The notes beneath the pieces were generated by a model. The model was given only the letters and a program-made list of their open reading frames with translations, was not told where the DNA came from and did not search any database. From Oerskovia flava (GTDB taxonomy: Bacteria; Actinomycetota; Actinomycetes; Actinomycetales; Cellulomonadaceae), in assembly GCF_026163685.1 (NCBI RefSeq), contig NZ_JAOXSR010000002.1:330599-394598 (forward strand): 64,000 nt of DNA, in the 5' to 3' direction. This document shows positions 53,862 to 63,703 of this stretch, in pieces. The position numbers and the translations under genes were made by a program. Position 1 is the stretch's first letter. Every line of letters begins with the position of its first letter.

Positions 53862-55997
53862 ATGCAGATCTGGCCCGGACACCCCTACCCCCTCGGCGCG
53901 ACCTACGACGGGTCAGGCACGAACTTCGCCCTCTTCTCCGAGGTCGCCGAGCGCGTCGAGCTCTGCCTCCTGGACGACGACGGTACCGAGACCCGGATCG
54001 AGGTCGAGGAGGTCGACGCCCACGTCTGGCACGCCTACATCCCCGGCAAGGGCCCCGGAACGCGGTACGGGTACCGGGTGCACGGCCCCCACGACCCCGC
54101 GGCCGGCCACCGGTGCAACCCGACCAAGCTTCTCCTCGACCCGTACGCGAAGGCGATCGACGGTCAGATCGACGGTGACGAGGCGCTGTTCTCCTACCGG
54201 TTCGACGACCCCGAGTCGAACGAGGTCAACGAGGACGACTCCGCCGGTCACACCATGACGTCGGTCGTGGTCAATCCGTTCTTCGACTGGGGCCACGACC
54301 GGCCGCCGAACCACGACTACCACGACAGCGTCATCTACGAGGCGCACGTGCGCGGACTGACGATGCAGCACCCCGACGTCCCCGAGGAGCTGCGCGGCAC
54401 GTACGCCGGACTGGCGCACCCCGCGATCATCGAGCACCTCACCGAGCTCGGGATCACGGCCATCGAGCTCATGCCCGTGCACCAGTTCGTCAACGACCCC
54501 ACGCTCGTCGCCAAGGGACTGTCGAACTACTGGGGCTACAACACGATCGGCTTCTTCGCCCCGCACAACGGCTACGCCGGGTACGGCACGCGCGGCCAGC
54601 AGGTCATGGAGTTCAAGTCCATGGTCAAGACCATGCACGAGGCCGGCATCGAGGTCATCCTCGACGTCGTCTACAACCACACCGCCGAGGGCAACCACCT
54701 CGGTCCCACGCTGTCGTTCCGCGGGATCGACAACAGCGCCTACTACCGGCTCGTGGACGACGACAAGGCTCACTACTTCGACACCACGGGCACGGGCAAC
54801 TCCCTGCTCATGCGCTCGCCGCACGTCCTGCAGCTCATCATGGACTCGCTGCGGTACTGGGTCGAGGAGATGCACGTCGACGGGTTCCGGTTCGACCTCG
54901 CCGCGACGCTCGCCCGGCAGTTCCACGAGGTCGACCGCCTCTCGGCGTTCTTCGACATCGTCCAGCAGGACCCGATCATCTCCCAGGTCAAGCTCATCGC
55001 CGAGCCGTGGGACCTGGGCGACGGGGGCTATCAGGTGGGCGGCTTCCCACCGCTGTGGACGGAGTGGAACGGCGACTACCGCGACACGGTCCGCGACTTC
55101 TGGCGCGGCGAGCCCTCGACGCTGCCCGAGTTCGCGTCGCGCCTCACGGGATCGTCCGACCTCTACGAGCACTCGGGCCGCAAGCCGATCGCGTCGATCA
55201 ACTTCGTCACGGCGCACGACGGCTTCACCCTCGCCGACCTCGTGTCCTACAACGACAAGCACAACGAAGCCAACGGCGAGGGCAACAACGACGGGGAGAA
55301 CCACAACCGGTCCTGGAACTGCGGCGAGGAGGGCCCGACGTCGGACCCCGACATCCTCGAGCTCCGCGCGCGCCAGCGCCGCAACTTCCTCGCGACGCTG
55401 CTGCTGTCCCAGGGCGTGCCGATGCTCGCCCACGGCGACGAGATCGGACGTACCCAGCAGGGCAACAACAACGGCTACTGCCAGGACAACGAGCTCACCT
55501 GGATGGACTGGGGCGGCGACGACGGCCTGGACGAGGACCGCGCCGGGCTGCTGGAGTTCGCCCGGATGCTCGTGCACCTGCGCCGGGACCACCCGCTGCT
55601 GCACCGTCGGCGGTTCTTCGTCGGACGTCGGCCCGACGACGACCCGGACCTGGTCCCCGACATCGAGTGGTTCGACATCTCCGGGGAACGCATGGACGAC
55701 GCCGACTGGAACCAGGGCTACGCCCGCTCGGTCATGGTGTTCCTCAACGGCGACACGATCCCGGAGAAGGACCGGCGTGGCGAGCCCATCGTCGACGACT
55801 CGTTCCTGCTGCTGCTCAACGCGCACCACGAGTCCCTGGACTTCACGCTGCCCGTGTCGGCGTACGGCGAGGGGTGGACCGTGGTGTTCGACACCGACCA
55901 CGCGGTGAGCCCCGGTGACGAGCTCGCGGCCGGTGACGTCCTCGCCGCGGCGGGCCGCTCGACCGTGCTCCTCACGCGACCCCCGGCCGACGCGTGA
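53862..55997 (+). CDS. glgX: Glycogen debranching enzyme GlgX
   Basis: A 711-aa GH13 debranching enzyme (GlgX/TreX type) acting on alpha-1,6 branches of glycogen or limit dextrins. An N-terminal CBM48-like part (residues 1-150: YPLGATYDGSGTNFALFSEV) precedes the barrel. The nucleophile Asp is in HVDGFRFDLAATLAR, the acid/base Glu in KLIAEPWDLGDGGYQV, and the transition-state Asp in NFVTAHDGFTLADLVSYNDK. ATG at 53862 fits the family start MQIWPGHPYPLGATYDG. It begins the trehalose operon with treY and treZ, whose starts overlap by 4 bases. Confidence 0.93.
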   Translation: MQIWPGHPYPLGATYDGSGTNFALFSEVAERVELCLLDDDGTETRIEVEEVDAHVWHAYIPGKGPGTRYGYRVHGPHDPAAGHRCNPTKLLLDPYAKAIDGQIDGDEALFSYRFDDPESNEVNEDDSAGHTMTSVVVNPFFDWGHDRPPNHDYHDSVIYEAHVRGLTMQHPDVPEELRGTYAGLAHPAIIEHLTELGITAIELMPVHQFVNDPTLVAKGLSNYWGYNTIGFFAPHNGYAGYGTRGQQVMEFKSMVKTMHEAGIEVILDVVYNHTAEGNHLGPTLSFRGIDNSAYYRLVDDDKAHYFDTTGTGNSLLMRSPHVLQLIMDSLRYWVEEMHVDGFRFDLAATLARQFHEVDRLSAFFDIVQQDPIISQVKLIAEPWDLGDGGYQVGGFPPLWTEWNGDYRDTVRDFWRGEPSTLPEFASRLTGSSDLYEHSGRKPIASINFVTAHDGFTLADLVSYNDKHNEANGEGNNDGENHNRSWNCGEEGPTSDPDILELRARQRRNFLATLLLSQGVPMLAHGDEIGRTQQGNNNGYCQDNELTWMDWGGDDGLDEDRAGLLEFARMLVHLRRDHPLLHRRRFFVGRRPDDDPDLVPDIEWFDISGERMDDADWNQGYARSVMVFLNGDTIPEKDRRGEPIVDDSFLLLLNAHHESLDFTLPVSAYGEGWTVVFDTDHAVSPGDELAAGDVLAAAGRSTVLLTRPPADA

Positions 55998-58525
55998 ACG
56001 CGCGCCGCCGGCCCGCACCCGGACGCCCGGTCCCGACCTCCACCTACCGGCTGCAGCTGTCCGCGGAGCTCACCTTCGACGACGCCGCCGCGCAGGTCCC
56101 CTACCTCGCCTCGCTGGGCGTGACGCACCTCTACCTCTCCCCCGTGCTCCAGGCGGCGCCCGGTTCCACGCACGGGTACGACGTCGTCGACCACTCCCGC
56201 GTGAGCGACGTCCTGGGCGGGCGCGAGGGCCTGGACCGCCTGGCCGCGAGCGCCCGCGCGGAAGGGCTCGGGATCGTCCTGGACGTGGTGCCCAACCACA
56301 TGGCGGTGCCGGTGCCGGTGTGGCACAACCATGCCCTGTGGTCCGTGCTGGCCGAGGGGGACGGTTCGCCGTTCGCGCACTGGTTCGACGTGGACTGGTC
56401 GGCGGGCGAGGGTGCGCTGCTCATGCCGGTGCTGGGCGACCGGCTCGGCGACGTCCTCGCCCGCGAGGAGCTCTCGCTGGCGCAGGAGGAGATCCCGGGG
56501 GTGGGTGTGCGGACGGTGCTGCGGTACTTCGAGCACGTCTTCCCGGTGCGAGAGGGGACGCAGGACCTGCCGCTCGCCGAGCTGGTGGAGCGTCAGCACT
56601 ACCGGCTGGCGTACTGGCGGGTGGCGAACGAGGAGCTGAACTACCGGCGGTTCTTCGACGTGGGCACCCTCGTGGCGGTGCGGGTCGAGGACGAGTCGGT
56701 GTTCGACGCGACCCACGAGGTGATCCTCTCCCTGCTCGCGGACGGGACGGTCGACGGGCTGCGCATCGACCACCCGGACGGGCTGGCGGACCCCGCGGGG
56801 TACCTGGAGCGGCTCGCCGAGCGCACGGGCGGTGCGTGGGTCGCGGTGGAGAAGATCCTCGCGGGCTCCGAGCAGGTGCCCGCCGACTGGGACACGGTCG
56901 GCACGACCGGGTACGAGGGTCTGTGGCGGACGCAGTCGTTGTTCGTGGACCCGGGCGGGCGCACCGCGCTCGCTGCGGTGATGACGAGCCTGACGGGCGA
57001 CGAGGCGGGCAGCCTCGAGCACCTCGTGGAGGCGTCGAAGCGGGAGATCGTCGCCGACTCCCTGTACGCGGAGGTGCACCGGCTCACGGACCTGGCGGCG
57101 GCCGTGTGCGCGGCCGACCCGCGGCTGCGGGACCACACGTGGCGCGCGCTGCGCGAGTGCGTGCAGGCGCTGCTCGTCTCGTTCGACCGCTACCGTGCGT
57201 ACGTGGTGCCCGGGGTGGAGCCGCGGCGCGAGTCGCGCGAGGCCGTCGAGCAGGCCGCGGAGCTCGCGCGCCGGTCGCTCGCGGCCGGCCGGGTGGAGAC
57301 CCTCGACGTCCTGGTGGAGCTGGTGCAGGGCCGGGAGGTCGGCAGCGCGGGCCGACGCCGTGAGCCGCTGCGCGACGAGCTCGTCGTCCGTTTCCAGCAG
57401 GTGTGCGGTGCGGTCATGGCCAAGGGTGTCGAGGACACGGCGTTCTACCGGTGGACCGAGCTGGTCTCGTTGTGCGAGGTGGGTGGTGAGCCCGACCGGT
57501 TCGCGATCGGTGCGCACGAGTGGCACGCGTTCGCCGAGCGGTTCGGGGAGCAGACGCCGCTCGCGCTGACGACGTCCTCGACGCACGACACCAAGCGTGG
57601 CGAGGACACCCGCGCGCGGCTGGGGGTGCTCTCGGAGTACTCGACGCAGTGGGCGTCGCTCGTCGGCGAGCTGCGTGCGGCGACGTCCCGCACCCGGGGG
57701 GCGCTCGTGGACGGGCGGGCGGAGAACCTGCTCTGGCAGACGCTCGCGGGCACGTGGCGCGAGAGCGCGGACCCGCAGGGGGAACCGATCGAGGCGGACC
57801 GCCTGGAGGCGTACCTCGTCAAGGCGCTGCGCGAGGCGAAGACGCGCACGTCGTGGACCTCGCCCGACGCGGCGTACGAGGAGGCCGTCCTCGCGCTCGC
57901 GCGCGGCGCGCTGGCCGATCCTGCGGTCGTCGACCTGCTCGCCGGCTGGGCGCGCCGGACGGCGGACGCGGTGCGGGCGGCGTCGCTGGGCACCAAGCTC
58001 CTGCAGCTGACGATGCCCGGGGTCGCGGACGTCTACCAGGGCAGCGAGTCGTTCGACCCGGTGCTCGTGGACCCGGACAACCGCCGTCCGGTCGACGCGG
58101 TGCGGCTCGCCGGCGACCTCGAGCGTCTCGACGCCGGCGGGGGCCCGCACTCCCTGTCCGACGAGAAGCTCCTCGTGACCTCGCGCGCGCTGCGGGTGCG
58201 GCGCGCGCACCCGGAGGCGTTCGTCGGGCCGGACGCGGGCTACCTCCCGCTCGCGAGCTCGACCCCGTGCGCGCTCGGCTTCGCGCGCACGGTCGGTCCG
58301 GACGCCCCCGGGGCTCGGGCGCTGACGGTCGTGTCGCGCCAGACCGGGGTGCTCACGCGCACGGGGGGCTGGCGCGAGCACACGCTCGCGCTGCCCGCGC
58401 CTGACCGGGGCGCCCGCTGGCACGACGTGCTCACGGGACGCGCGTTCGAGCCGGGGCCCGTGCGCGCGGCCGACCTCCTCGGAGCGCTACCGGTGGCGCT
58501 GCTCGTCGGCGAGGAGGACGGATGA
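55994..58525 (+). CDS. treY: Maltooligosyltrehalose synthase TreY
   Basis: An 843-aa GH13 enzyme that rearranges the reducing end of maltodextrins to a trehalose unit. N-terminus PTSTYRLQLSAELTFDDAAA; barrel motifs LGIVLDVVPNHMAV, DGLRIDHPDGLADP (nucleophile) and VEKILAGSEQVPADW. The family C-terminal signature GLWRTQSLFVDPGG and LTTSSTHDTKRGED are present. GTG overlaps the glgX stop (GTGA) and the gene end overlaps treZ. Confidence 0.95.
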   Translation: MNARRRPAPGRPVPTSTYRLQLSAELTFDDAAAQVPYLASLGVTHLYLSPVLQAAPGSTHGYDVVDHSRVSDVLGGREGLDRLAASARAEGLGIVLDVVPNHMAVPVPVWHNHALWSVLAEGDGSPFAHWFDVDWSAGEGALLMPVLGDRLGDVLAREELSLAQEEIPGVGVRTVLRYFEHVFPVREGTQDLPLAELVERQHYRLAYWRVANEELNYRRFFDVGTLVAVRVEDESVFDATHEVILSLLADGTVDGLRIDHPDGLADPAGYLERLAERTGGAWVAVEKILAGSEQVPADWDTVGTTGYEGLWRTQSLFVDPGGRTALAAVMTSLTGDEAGSLEHLVEASKREIVADSLYAEVHRLTDLAAAVCAADPRLRDHTWRALRECVQALLVSFDRYRAYVVPGVEPRRESREAVEQAAELARRSLAAGRVETLDVLVELVQGREVGSAGRRREPLRDELVVRFQQVCGAVMAKGVEDTAFYRWTELVSLCEVGGEPDRFAIGAHEWHAFAERFGEQTPLALTTSSTHDTKRGEDTRARLGVLSEYSTQWASLVGELRAATSRTRGALVDGRAENLLWQTLAGTWRESADPQGEPIEADRLEAYLVKALREAKTRTSWTSPDAAYEEAVLALARGALADPAVVDLLAGWARRTADAVRAASLGTKLLQLTMPGVADVYQGSESFDPVLVDPDNRRPVDAVRLAGDLERLDAGGGPHSLSDEKLLVTSRALRVRRAHPEAFVGPDAGYLPLASSTPCALGFARTVGPDAPGARALTVVSRQTGVLTRTGGWREHTLALPAPDRGARWHDVLTGRAFEPGPVRAADLLGALPVALLVGEEDG

Positions 58526-60366
58526 ACACCGTCCGCCCGCCGGACCAGATGCCGATGATCCCCGTCCCGGGCCCGCGCCCGGTGGTCTGGGCCCCCCGCG
58601 CACGGACCGTCGACCTCGTCCTGCCCGGCGAGGGCGCCCGGTTCCCGGGCGGTGACACGACCCGCTCGCGGCGAGTGCCGCTGCGCCTCGTCGGCGCGCA
58701 CCTGCCCGGCTGGTGGGGGGCCGACGACGAGCTCGCCGCCGGCAGCGACTACGCGTTCAGCCTCGACGGCGGCCCGCCGCGCCCCGACCCGCGCAGCCCG
58801 CACCAGCCGTACGGCGTGCACGGCCCGAGCCGTTCGTTCGACCCCGCGTTCGACTGGACCGACGGCTCGTGGGCGGGCCGTGAGGTGCTGGGATCGCTCT
58901 GGTACGAGCTGCACGTCGGCACGTTCACGGCCGCCGGCACCCTGGACGCCGCCGTCGAGCGCCTCGACCACCTCGTGGACCTCGGCGTCGGGACGGTCGA
59001 GCTCATGCCGCTCGCCGCGTTCGGCGGACGGCACGGCTGGGGCTACGACGGCGTCCACCTGTACGCGGTGCACGAGCCCTACGGCGGGCCGCGCGCGCTG
59101 CAGCGCTTCGTCGACGCCGCCCACGCCCGCGGGCTCGCCGTGGCCCTCGACGTCGTCTACAACCATCTCGGACCGTCGGGGAACTACCTGCCCGAGTTCG
59201 GGCCCTACTTCACCGACGCCGCCACCACCCCGTGGGGCGACGCCGTGAACCTCGACCAGGCGGGCAGCCTCGAGGTGCGCGAGTGGGTGCTCGACAACGC
59301 CGCACGCTGGTTCACCGAGTTCCACGTCGACGCGCTGCGGCTGGACGCCGTGCACGCGCTCGTCGACTCCTCCCCCGTGCACCTGCTGGCCGCGCTCGCC
59401 GGGCGCACCGCGGCGGTGGCCGAGGAGGTCGGCCGGCCGCTGCGCCTGGTGGCCGAGTCCGACGAGAACGACCCGGCCACCGTGACCTCGGCGTCGCTCG
59501 GCGGGCGCGGCATGGACGCCCAGTGGGCCGACGACGTCCACCACGCGGTGCACGCCCTGCTCACCGGGGAGCGGCACGGCTACTACGTCGACTTCGGGTC
59601 GGTGGAGGTGCTGCGCACCGCCCTGACGGGGGCGTTCGTCCACGACGGCTCCTACTCGACGTTCCGTGGCCGCACGTGGGGGCACCGCGTGCCGCGCGGC
59701 ACGGACGGTCACCGGTTCCTGGTGTTCGCCTCCAACCACGACCAGGTCGGCAACCGCGCGCTGGGCGACCGACCCTCGCGGACCCTCGACGTCGGCGGGC
59801 TCGCGATCGCCGCAGCCCTCGTCCTGACCTCCGCGTTCACGCCGATGGTCTTCATGGGCGAGGAGTGGGGCGCGACGACGGACTGGCGCTACTTCACCGA
59901 CCACGACGACCCCGAGCTGGCGGAGGCGATCCGGCGCGGACGCACCGCCGAGTTCGGCGGCCACGGCTGGGCCCAGCTCTACGGCACCGAGGACGTCGAC
60001 GTGCCCGACCCGCAGGACCCCGCGACGCGGGACGTGAGCGTGCTCGACTGGGACGAGCGCGACGCCCCGGAGCACGCCCGGCTGCTCGCCTGGTACCGGA
60101 CCCTGGTGTCCCTGCGGGAGCTGCCCGACATCGCCTCCGGCGACCTCGACGCGGTGCGGGTGCACGGTCGCGACGACGACCCGCTGCTCCTCGTGGAGCG
60201 TGGCGCGGTGACGGTCGTGCTCCACCTCGGCCCCGAGCCGCGCGAGGTCACCCTGCCCGACGCGGGGCCGTGGAAGCTGCTCGCGGCCTGGGACCCGGAC
60301 ACCGTGCTGGTCGCGCACCGGCTGACGATCCCGGCGCGTTCGACCGCCGTGATCGGTCGGGGGTGA
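58522..60366 (+). CDS. treZ: Maltooligosyltrehalose trehalohydrolase TreZ
   Basis: A 614-aa GH13 enzyme that releases trehalose from maltooligosyltrehalose. It has a short N-terminal beta domain, then GTVELMPLAAFGGRHGWGYD GVHLYAVHEPYGGP, GLAVALDVVYNHLGPSGNYL, the nucleophile in HVDALRLDAVHALV, and RLVAESDENDPATVT for the acid/base. VFASNHDQVGNRALGDRPSR carries the third acidic residue. Together with GlgX and TreY it makes trehalose from glycogen, a stress protectant. Confidence 0.95.
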   Translation: MNTVRPPDQMPMIPVPGPRPVVWAPRARTVDLVLPGEGARFPGGDTTRSRRVPLRLVGAHLPGWWGADDELAAGSDYAFSLDGGPPRPDPRSPHQPYGVHGPSRSFDPAFDWTDGSWAGREVLGSLWYELHVGTFTAAGTLDAAVERLDHLVDLGVGTVELMPLAAFGGRHGWGYDGVHLYAVHEPYGGPRALQRFVDAAHARGLAVALDVVYNHLGPSGNYLPEFGPYFTDAATTPWGDAVNLDQAGSLEVREWVLDNAARWFTEFHVDALRLDAVHALVDSSPVHLLAALAGRTAAVAEEVGRPLRLVAESDENDPATVTSASLGGRGMDAQWADDVHHAVHALLTGERHGYYVDFGSVEVLRTALTGAFVHDGSYSTFRGRTWGHRVPRGTDGHRFLVFASNHDQVGNRALGDRPSRTLDVGGLAIAAALVLTSAFTPMVFMGEEWGATTDWRYFTDHDDPELAEAIRRGRTAEFGGHGWAQLYGTEDVDVPDPQDPATRDVSVLDWDERDAPEHARLLAWYRTLVSLRELPDIASGDLDAVRVHGRDDDPLLLVERGAVTVVLHLGPEPREVTLPDAGPWKLLAAWDPDTVLVAHRLTIPARSTAVIGRG

Positions 60367-60367
60367 G

Positions 60368-60373
60368 TACGCT
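60368..60373 (+). promoter_or_regulatory. -10-like box TACGCT, leaderless geometry
   Basis: TACGCT lies 7 bases before the ATG at 60381, within the end of treZ. A competing GTG at 60363 overlaps the treZ stop, so coupling is the alternative. Confidence 0.45.
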
Positions 60374-60380
60374 CGTCGCC

Positions 60381-61271
60381 ATGGCGAAGCAGGCGAGGCA
60401 CAAGAAGTCGGGCGAGGACGCCGAGGCGTCGGGCTGGGACGTCGCACCCGGTGAGGCGCTCCGGGTCGGTACGGGCTTCGACGTCCACGACGTCGACCGC
60501 GGGGCGACGCCAGGATGGTCCCGCGGGCGCAAGGACGCGGAGCGGCTGCTCGCCGCGCACGCCGACGAGCTCTCCGACCTGCAGGAACGGCTCTTCGCGG
60601 AAGGTCGCAGCGGCGGCAGCCGCTCGGTGCTGCTCGTGCTGCAGGGCATGGACACCGCCGGCAAGGGCGGGATCGTGCGCCACGTCGTCGGGCTCGTCGA
60701 CCCCCAGGGCGTGCAGCACCGCTCGTTCGGCGTGCCGACGGCCGAGGAACGCGCGCAGCACTACCTCTGGCGCATCCGCAAGGCGCTCCCCGACCCCGGG
60801 CACATCGGCGTGTTCGACCGGTCTCACTACGAGGACGTCCTCGTCGTGCGCGTCAACGAGCTGGTCCCGCCCGAGGAGTGGGAGCCCCGCTACGACGAGA
60901 TCAACGCGTTCGAGCAGGAGATCACCGACGCCGGCACCACGGTGGTGAAGGTCGCCCTGCTCGTCTCCCACGACGAGCAGAAAGCACGGCTCACCAAGCG
61001 GCTCGAGCGCCCCGACAAGTTCTGGAAGTACAAGCCGGCCGACGTCGACGAGCGCGCCAAGTGGCCGGCCTACCAGGAGGCCTACCAGGCGATGCTCGAC
61101 CGCACGAGCACGTCGACGGCGCCGTGGCACGCGATCCCCGCGGACAACAAGTGGTTCGCCCGGCTCGCCGTCAGCGAGCTCCTGCTCGACGTCCTGCGCG
61201 GGCTCGACCTCGGGTGGCCGGAGGCCGACTTCGACGTCGAGGCCGAGAAGCGTCGGCTCGCCGAGTCCTGA
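60381..61271 (+). CDS. Polyphosphate kinase 2 family protein (PPK2)
   Basis: A 296-aa P-loop kinase. The Walker A-like loop is VLQGMDTAGKGGIVRHVV, the Walker B-like segment is FDRSHYEDVLVVRVNELV, and lid residues include KARLTKRLERPDKFWKYKPA DVDERAKW. PPK2 enzymes move phosphate between polyphosphate and nucleoside phosphates; the subclass (ADP or AMP acceptor) is not clear. ATG at 60381 chosen for its leaderless-type box; GTG at 60363 would add 6 residues. Confidence 0.9.
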   Translation: MAKQARHKKSGEDAEASGWDVAPGEALRVGTGFDVHDVDRGATPGWSRGRKDAERLLAAHADELSDLQERLFAEGRSGGSRSVLLVLQGMDTAGKGGIVRHVVGLVDPQGVQHRSFGVPTAEERAQHYLWRIRKALPDPGHIGVFDRSHYEDVLVVRVNELVPPEEWEPRYDEINAFEQEITDAGTTVVKVALLVSHDEQKARLTKRLERPDKFWKYKPADVDERAKWPAYQEAYQAMLDRTSTSTAPWHAIPADNKWFARLAVSELLLDVLRGLDLGWPEADFDVEAEKRRLAES

Positions 61272-61288
61272 CGGACCCGGGGCCGCCC

Positions 61289-62356
61289 TCAGACGCGCGC
61301 GAGCGCGCGGCCGTCCTCCGCGAGCGCCCCGAGCCGGGACAGCGCGCGGTAGTACTTCTTGCGGTACCCGCCCGCGAGCATCTCGTCGGTGAACAGCCCG
61401 GCCTCGCCCGTGCCGCCGAGCAGCACCGGGACGTCGCGATCGTACAACCGGTCCACGAGCACCACGAGCCGCAGCGCCGCGGACTGCTCGGTGACCGGGT
61501 GCACGCCGGTGAGGCCGACCAGCGAGACGTCGTCGAGGAGCGCGCCGTAGCGGCTCGGGTGGACCTGCGTGAGGTGCGCGAGGAGGTCGTCGAACGCGTC
61601 GACCGTCGAGCCCTGTCGCGCCGACGCGACGGCGACGATCTCGTCCTCGGGCAGCGGGTCGGAGGCCGTCACGACGCTGCGGTGCCGGTAGTCCTCGCCG
61701 TCGACGCGCAGCACCTCGAAGCGGGCGGCGAGCGCCTGGATCTCGCGCAGGAAGTCCTCGGCCGCGAACCGGCCCTCGCCGAGGGCGTCGGGCAGGGTGT
61801 TCGACGTCGCGGCGAGCGCCACGCCGTGGTCGGCGAGCTCGCGCAGCAGCCGGGACATCAGGACCGTGTCGCCCGGGTCGTCGAGCTCGAACTCGTCGAT
61901 GCACACGAGCGTCTTGGCGGACAGCGCCTCGACGGTCGGCCGGAACCCGAGCGCGCCGACGAGGTTCGTGTACTCGACGAACGTCCCGTACGCGCTGCGC
62001 TCGAGACCGACCGCGTGCGCGAGGGACGTCAGCAGGTGGGTCTTGCCGACGCCGAAGCCGCCGTCCATGTAGACCGCGGGGGGCGTCGTCGGGCGGCGAC
62101 GGCCGAAGAGCGCACGGACGGCGCTCCGGCCCTCCCCCGTGAGCTGCTGGGCGACGGCCTCGAGGCGCGCGACGGTCGTGGCCTGGCTCGGGTGGTCGGG
62201 GCTCGCGCGGTACGTCGAGAACCGTGCGTCGTCGAAGTGCCGGGGTGGGACGAGGTCGTCCAGCAGCCTCGACGCCTCGACGCGCGGGCGCACGCCGACC
62301 AGGGATCTCGGGGTCACGGGTTCCCTGGTCGGACTGGTGGGAGAGGCGCTGGTCAC
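61289..62356 (-). CDS. ZapE/AFG1-like ATPase
   Basis: A 355-aa AFG1-type P-loop ATPase. Walker A YMDGGFGVGKTHLLTSLAHA, Walker B LVCIDEFELDDPGDTVLMSR, sensor ALAATSNTLPD, and a C-terminal DRLYDRDVPVLLGGTGEAGL. In E. coli ZapE acts on the division ring; in actinobacteria the role is unclear. GTG at 62356 follows TAGGCT on the minus strand. Confidence 0.88.
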   Translation of the reverse strand: MTSASPTSPTREPVTPRSLVGVRPRVEASRLLDDLVPPRHFDDARFSTYRASPDHPSQATTVARLEAVAQQLTGEGRSAVRALFGRRRPTTPPAVYMDGGFGVGKTHLLTSLAHAVGLERSAYGTFVEYTNLVGALGFRPTVEALSAKTLVCIDEFELDDPGDTVLMSRLLRELADHGVALAATSNTLPDALGEGRFAAEDFLREIQALAARFEVLRVDGEDYRHRSVVTASDPLPEDEIVAVASARQGSTVDAFDDLLAHLTQVHPSRYGALLDDVSLVGLTGVHPVTEQSAALRLVVLVDRLYDRDVPVLLGGTGEAGLFTDEMLAGGYRKKYYRALSRLGALAEDGRALARV

Positions 62357-62364
62357 GGTCGTCC

Positions 62365-62386
62365 AGCCTACGCCTGCCGCTAGCCT
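62365..62386. promoter_or_regulatory. Divergent pair of leaderless-type -10 boxes
   Basis: On the minus strand TAGGCT (62370-62365) is 8 bases before the ZapE-like start. On the plus strand TAGCCT (62381-62386) is 7 bases before the GTG at 62394. The two boxes lie 10 bases apart, so both genes fire from one short region. Confidence 0.55.
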
Positions 62387-62393
62387 GGGCGCT

Positions 62394-63209
62394 GTGACCT
62401 GCCCCACCGCACCGCCCGCCTCACCGAGCCCCTCCGCGGGCACCCGTCCTCTGCCGGCGCTCGACGTGCTCGTGCCGACGGACGGGACGGACGGGACGCG
62501 CATCGACCCGGACCCCTCCGAGCGGCGCCTGTCCGGGCTCTACGCCTACCCGGAGGGCGCGACCGTCCGCGCGAACATGGTCACGAGCGTGGACGGGGCG
62601 GCCTGGGGTCCGGACGGCCGGTCCGGGTCGATCAACGACGCGGCGGACTGGCGGGTGTTCCGGGTGCTGCGCGCCCTCGCCGACGTCGTGCTGGTCGGGG
62701 CGGGGACCGCCCGCGCCGAGGGCTACGGACCCTTGGGCGTCCCCCGCGGGCTGGGAGGGCTGCGGCGTGGGGACCGGCCGCTCGAGGTCGCGGTCGTCAC
62801 GGGCCGCGGGGACGTGCCACCCGGGCTGGTGACCACCGACCGTGCGCCCTACGTCCTCACGAGCGCCCGCGGGGCGGACGCCGCGCGGCGCAGCGTCCCG
62901 GCGGACCGGGTCGTCGCCGTCGGGCAGGACGAGGTGGACCTGCGCGCCGGCCTCACCGCGCTGGCGGGGCGCGGCCTGCGGCACGTGCTGTGCGAGGGCG
63001 GGCCGCGCCTGCTCGGCGACCTCCTGGCCGACGACCTCGTCGACGAGCTGTGCCTGACGACGACGCCACGGCTCATCGGCCCGGGTCCGGGGCGTGTGGT
63101 CGGCCCGGTCGGCGGGCCCGCGCCCGCGACGGTGCGCGACGCCCACCTCGCCCACCTGCTGCACTCGCGCGGCACGCTGCTCGCGCGGTGGGTCCGACCG
63201 ATAGGCTGA
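62394..63209 (+). CDS. RibD C-terminal-domain (pyrimidine reductase-like) protein
   Basis: A 271-aa dihydrofolate-reductase-fold protein. MVTSVDGAAWGPDGRSGSIN is the substrate side, VVLVGAGTARAEGYGPLG and HVLCEGGPRLLGDLLADDL the NADPH-binding and core features. There is no deaminase domain. Possibly a riboflavin-pathway or general reductase; actinobacteria have several paralogues. GTG at 62394. A 40-residue Pro/Ser/Thr-rich N-terminus is typical of the group. Confidence 0.85.
   Translation: MTCPTAPPASPSPSAGTRPLPALDVLVPTDGTDGTRIDPDPSERRLSGLYAYPEGATVRANMVTSVDGAAWGPDGRSGSINDAADWRVFRVLRALADVVLVGAGTARAEGYGPLGVPRGLGGLRRGDRPLEVAVVTGRGDVPPGLVTTDRAPYVLTSARGADAARRSVPADRVVAVGQDEVDLRAGLTALAGRGLRHVLCEGGPRLLGDLLADDLVDELCLTTTPRLIGPGPGRVVGPVGGPAPATVRDAHLAHLLHSRGTLLARWVRPIG
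63202..63207 (+). promoter_or_regulatory. -10-like box TAGGCT, leaderless geometry
   Basis: TAGGCT is 6 bases before the GTG at 63214, overlapping the preceding stop codon. Confidence 0.45.
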
Positions 63210-63213
63210 GCGC

Positions 63214-63699
63214 GTGACCGACACGATTCTCGTCCTGACCGAAGACACCCTCGCCGCGGTGGACGTGGAGCACATCCTGTCCCTGCACGCGGGCGAGACG
63301 CTCGCCTACCGGGTGCTGGTGCCCGCCGACACCGAGCGCAACCTGGTCTCGGCCATCATCGACCACCTCAGCGTGGGTGAGCTCAAGGAGGCGTGGGACG
63401 AGGTGCTCGGCCGTGAGCCCTCCCCCGACCAGGCCACCGCCACCGCACAGGAGCAGCTCGACGAGAGCGTCGCCGCGTTCGTCGCGGCCGGGCGCGAGGC
63501 CACGGGTGCCGTCACGGACGACGACCCGCTGCCCGCCCTGCGCAAGGCCGTCGCGGTGGGCGACGTCCGGGAGATCGTCGTGGTGACGTACCCGCACGCG
63601 GTCGAGGACACATTCCACACGGACTGGGCGTCGCGGGCGCGCGACGACCTCCACCTGCCCGTGCTGCACCTGTACTCCGGCACGAGCGAGCTCGGCTGA
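63214..63699 (+). CDS. Conserved actinobacterial hypothetical protein
   Basis: A 161-aa alpha/beta protein: strand-helix pattern ILVLTEDTLAAVDVEHILSL, ALRKAVAVGDVREIVVVTYP and a C-terminal LPVLHLYSGTSELG. It vaguely resembles universal-stress-like folds but no motif is clear. GTG start, 4 bases after the reductase stop. Confidence 0.65.
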   Translation: MTDTILVLTEDTLAAVDVEHILSLHAGETLAYRVLVPADTERNLVSAIIDHLSVGELKEAWDEVLGREPSPDQATATAQEQLDESVAAFVAAGREATGAVTDDDPLPALRKAVAVGDVREIVVVTYPHAVEDTFHTDWASRARDDLHLPVLHLYSGTSELG

Positions 63700-63703
63700 C
63701 GCG

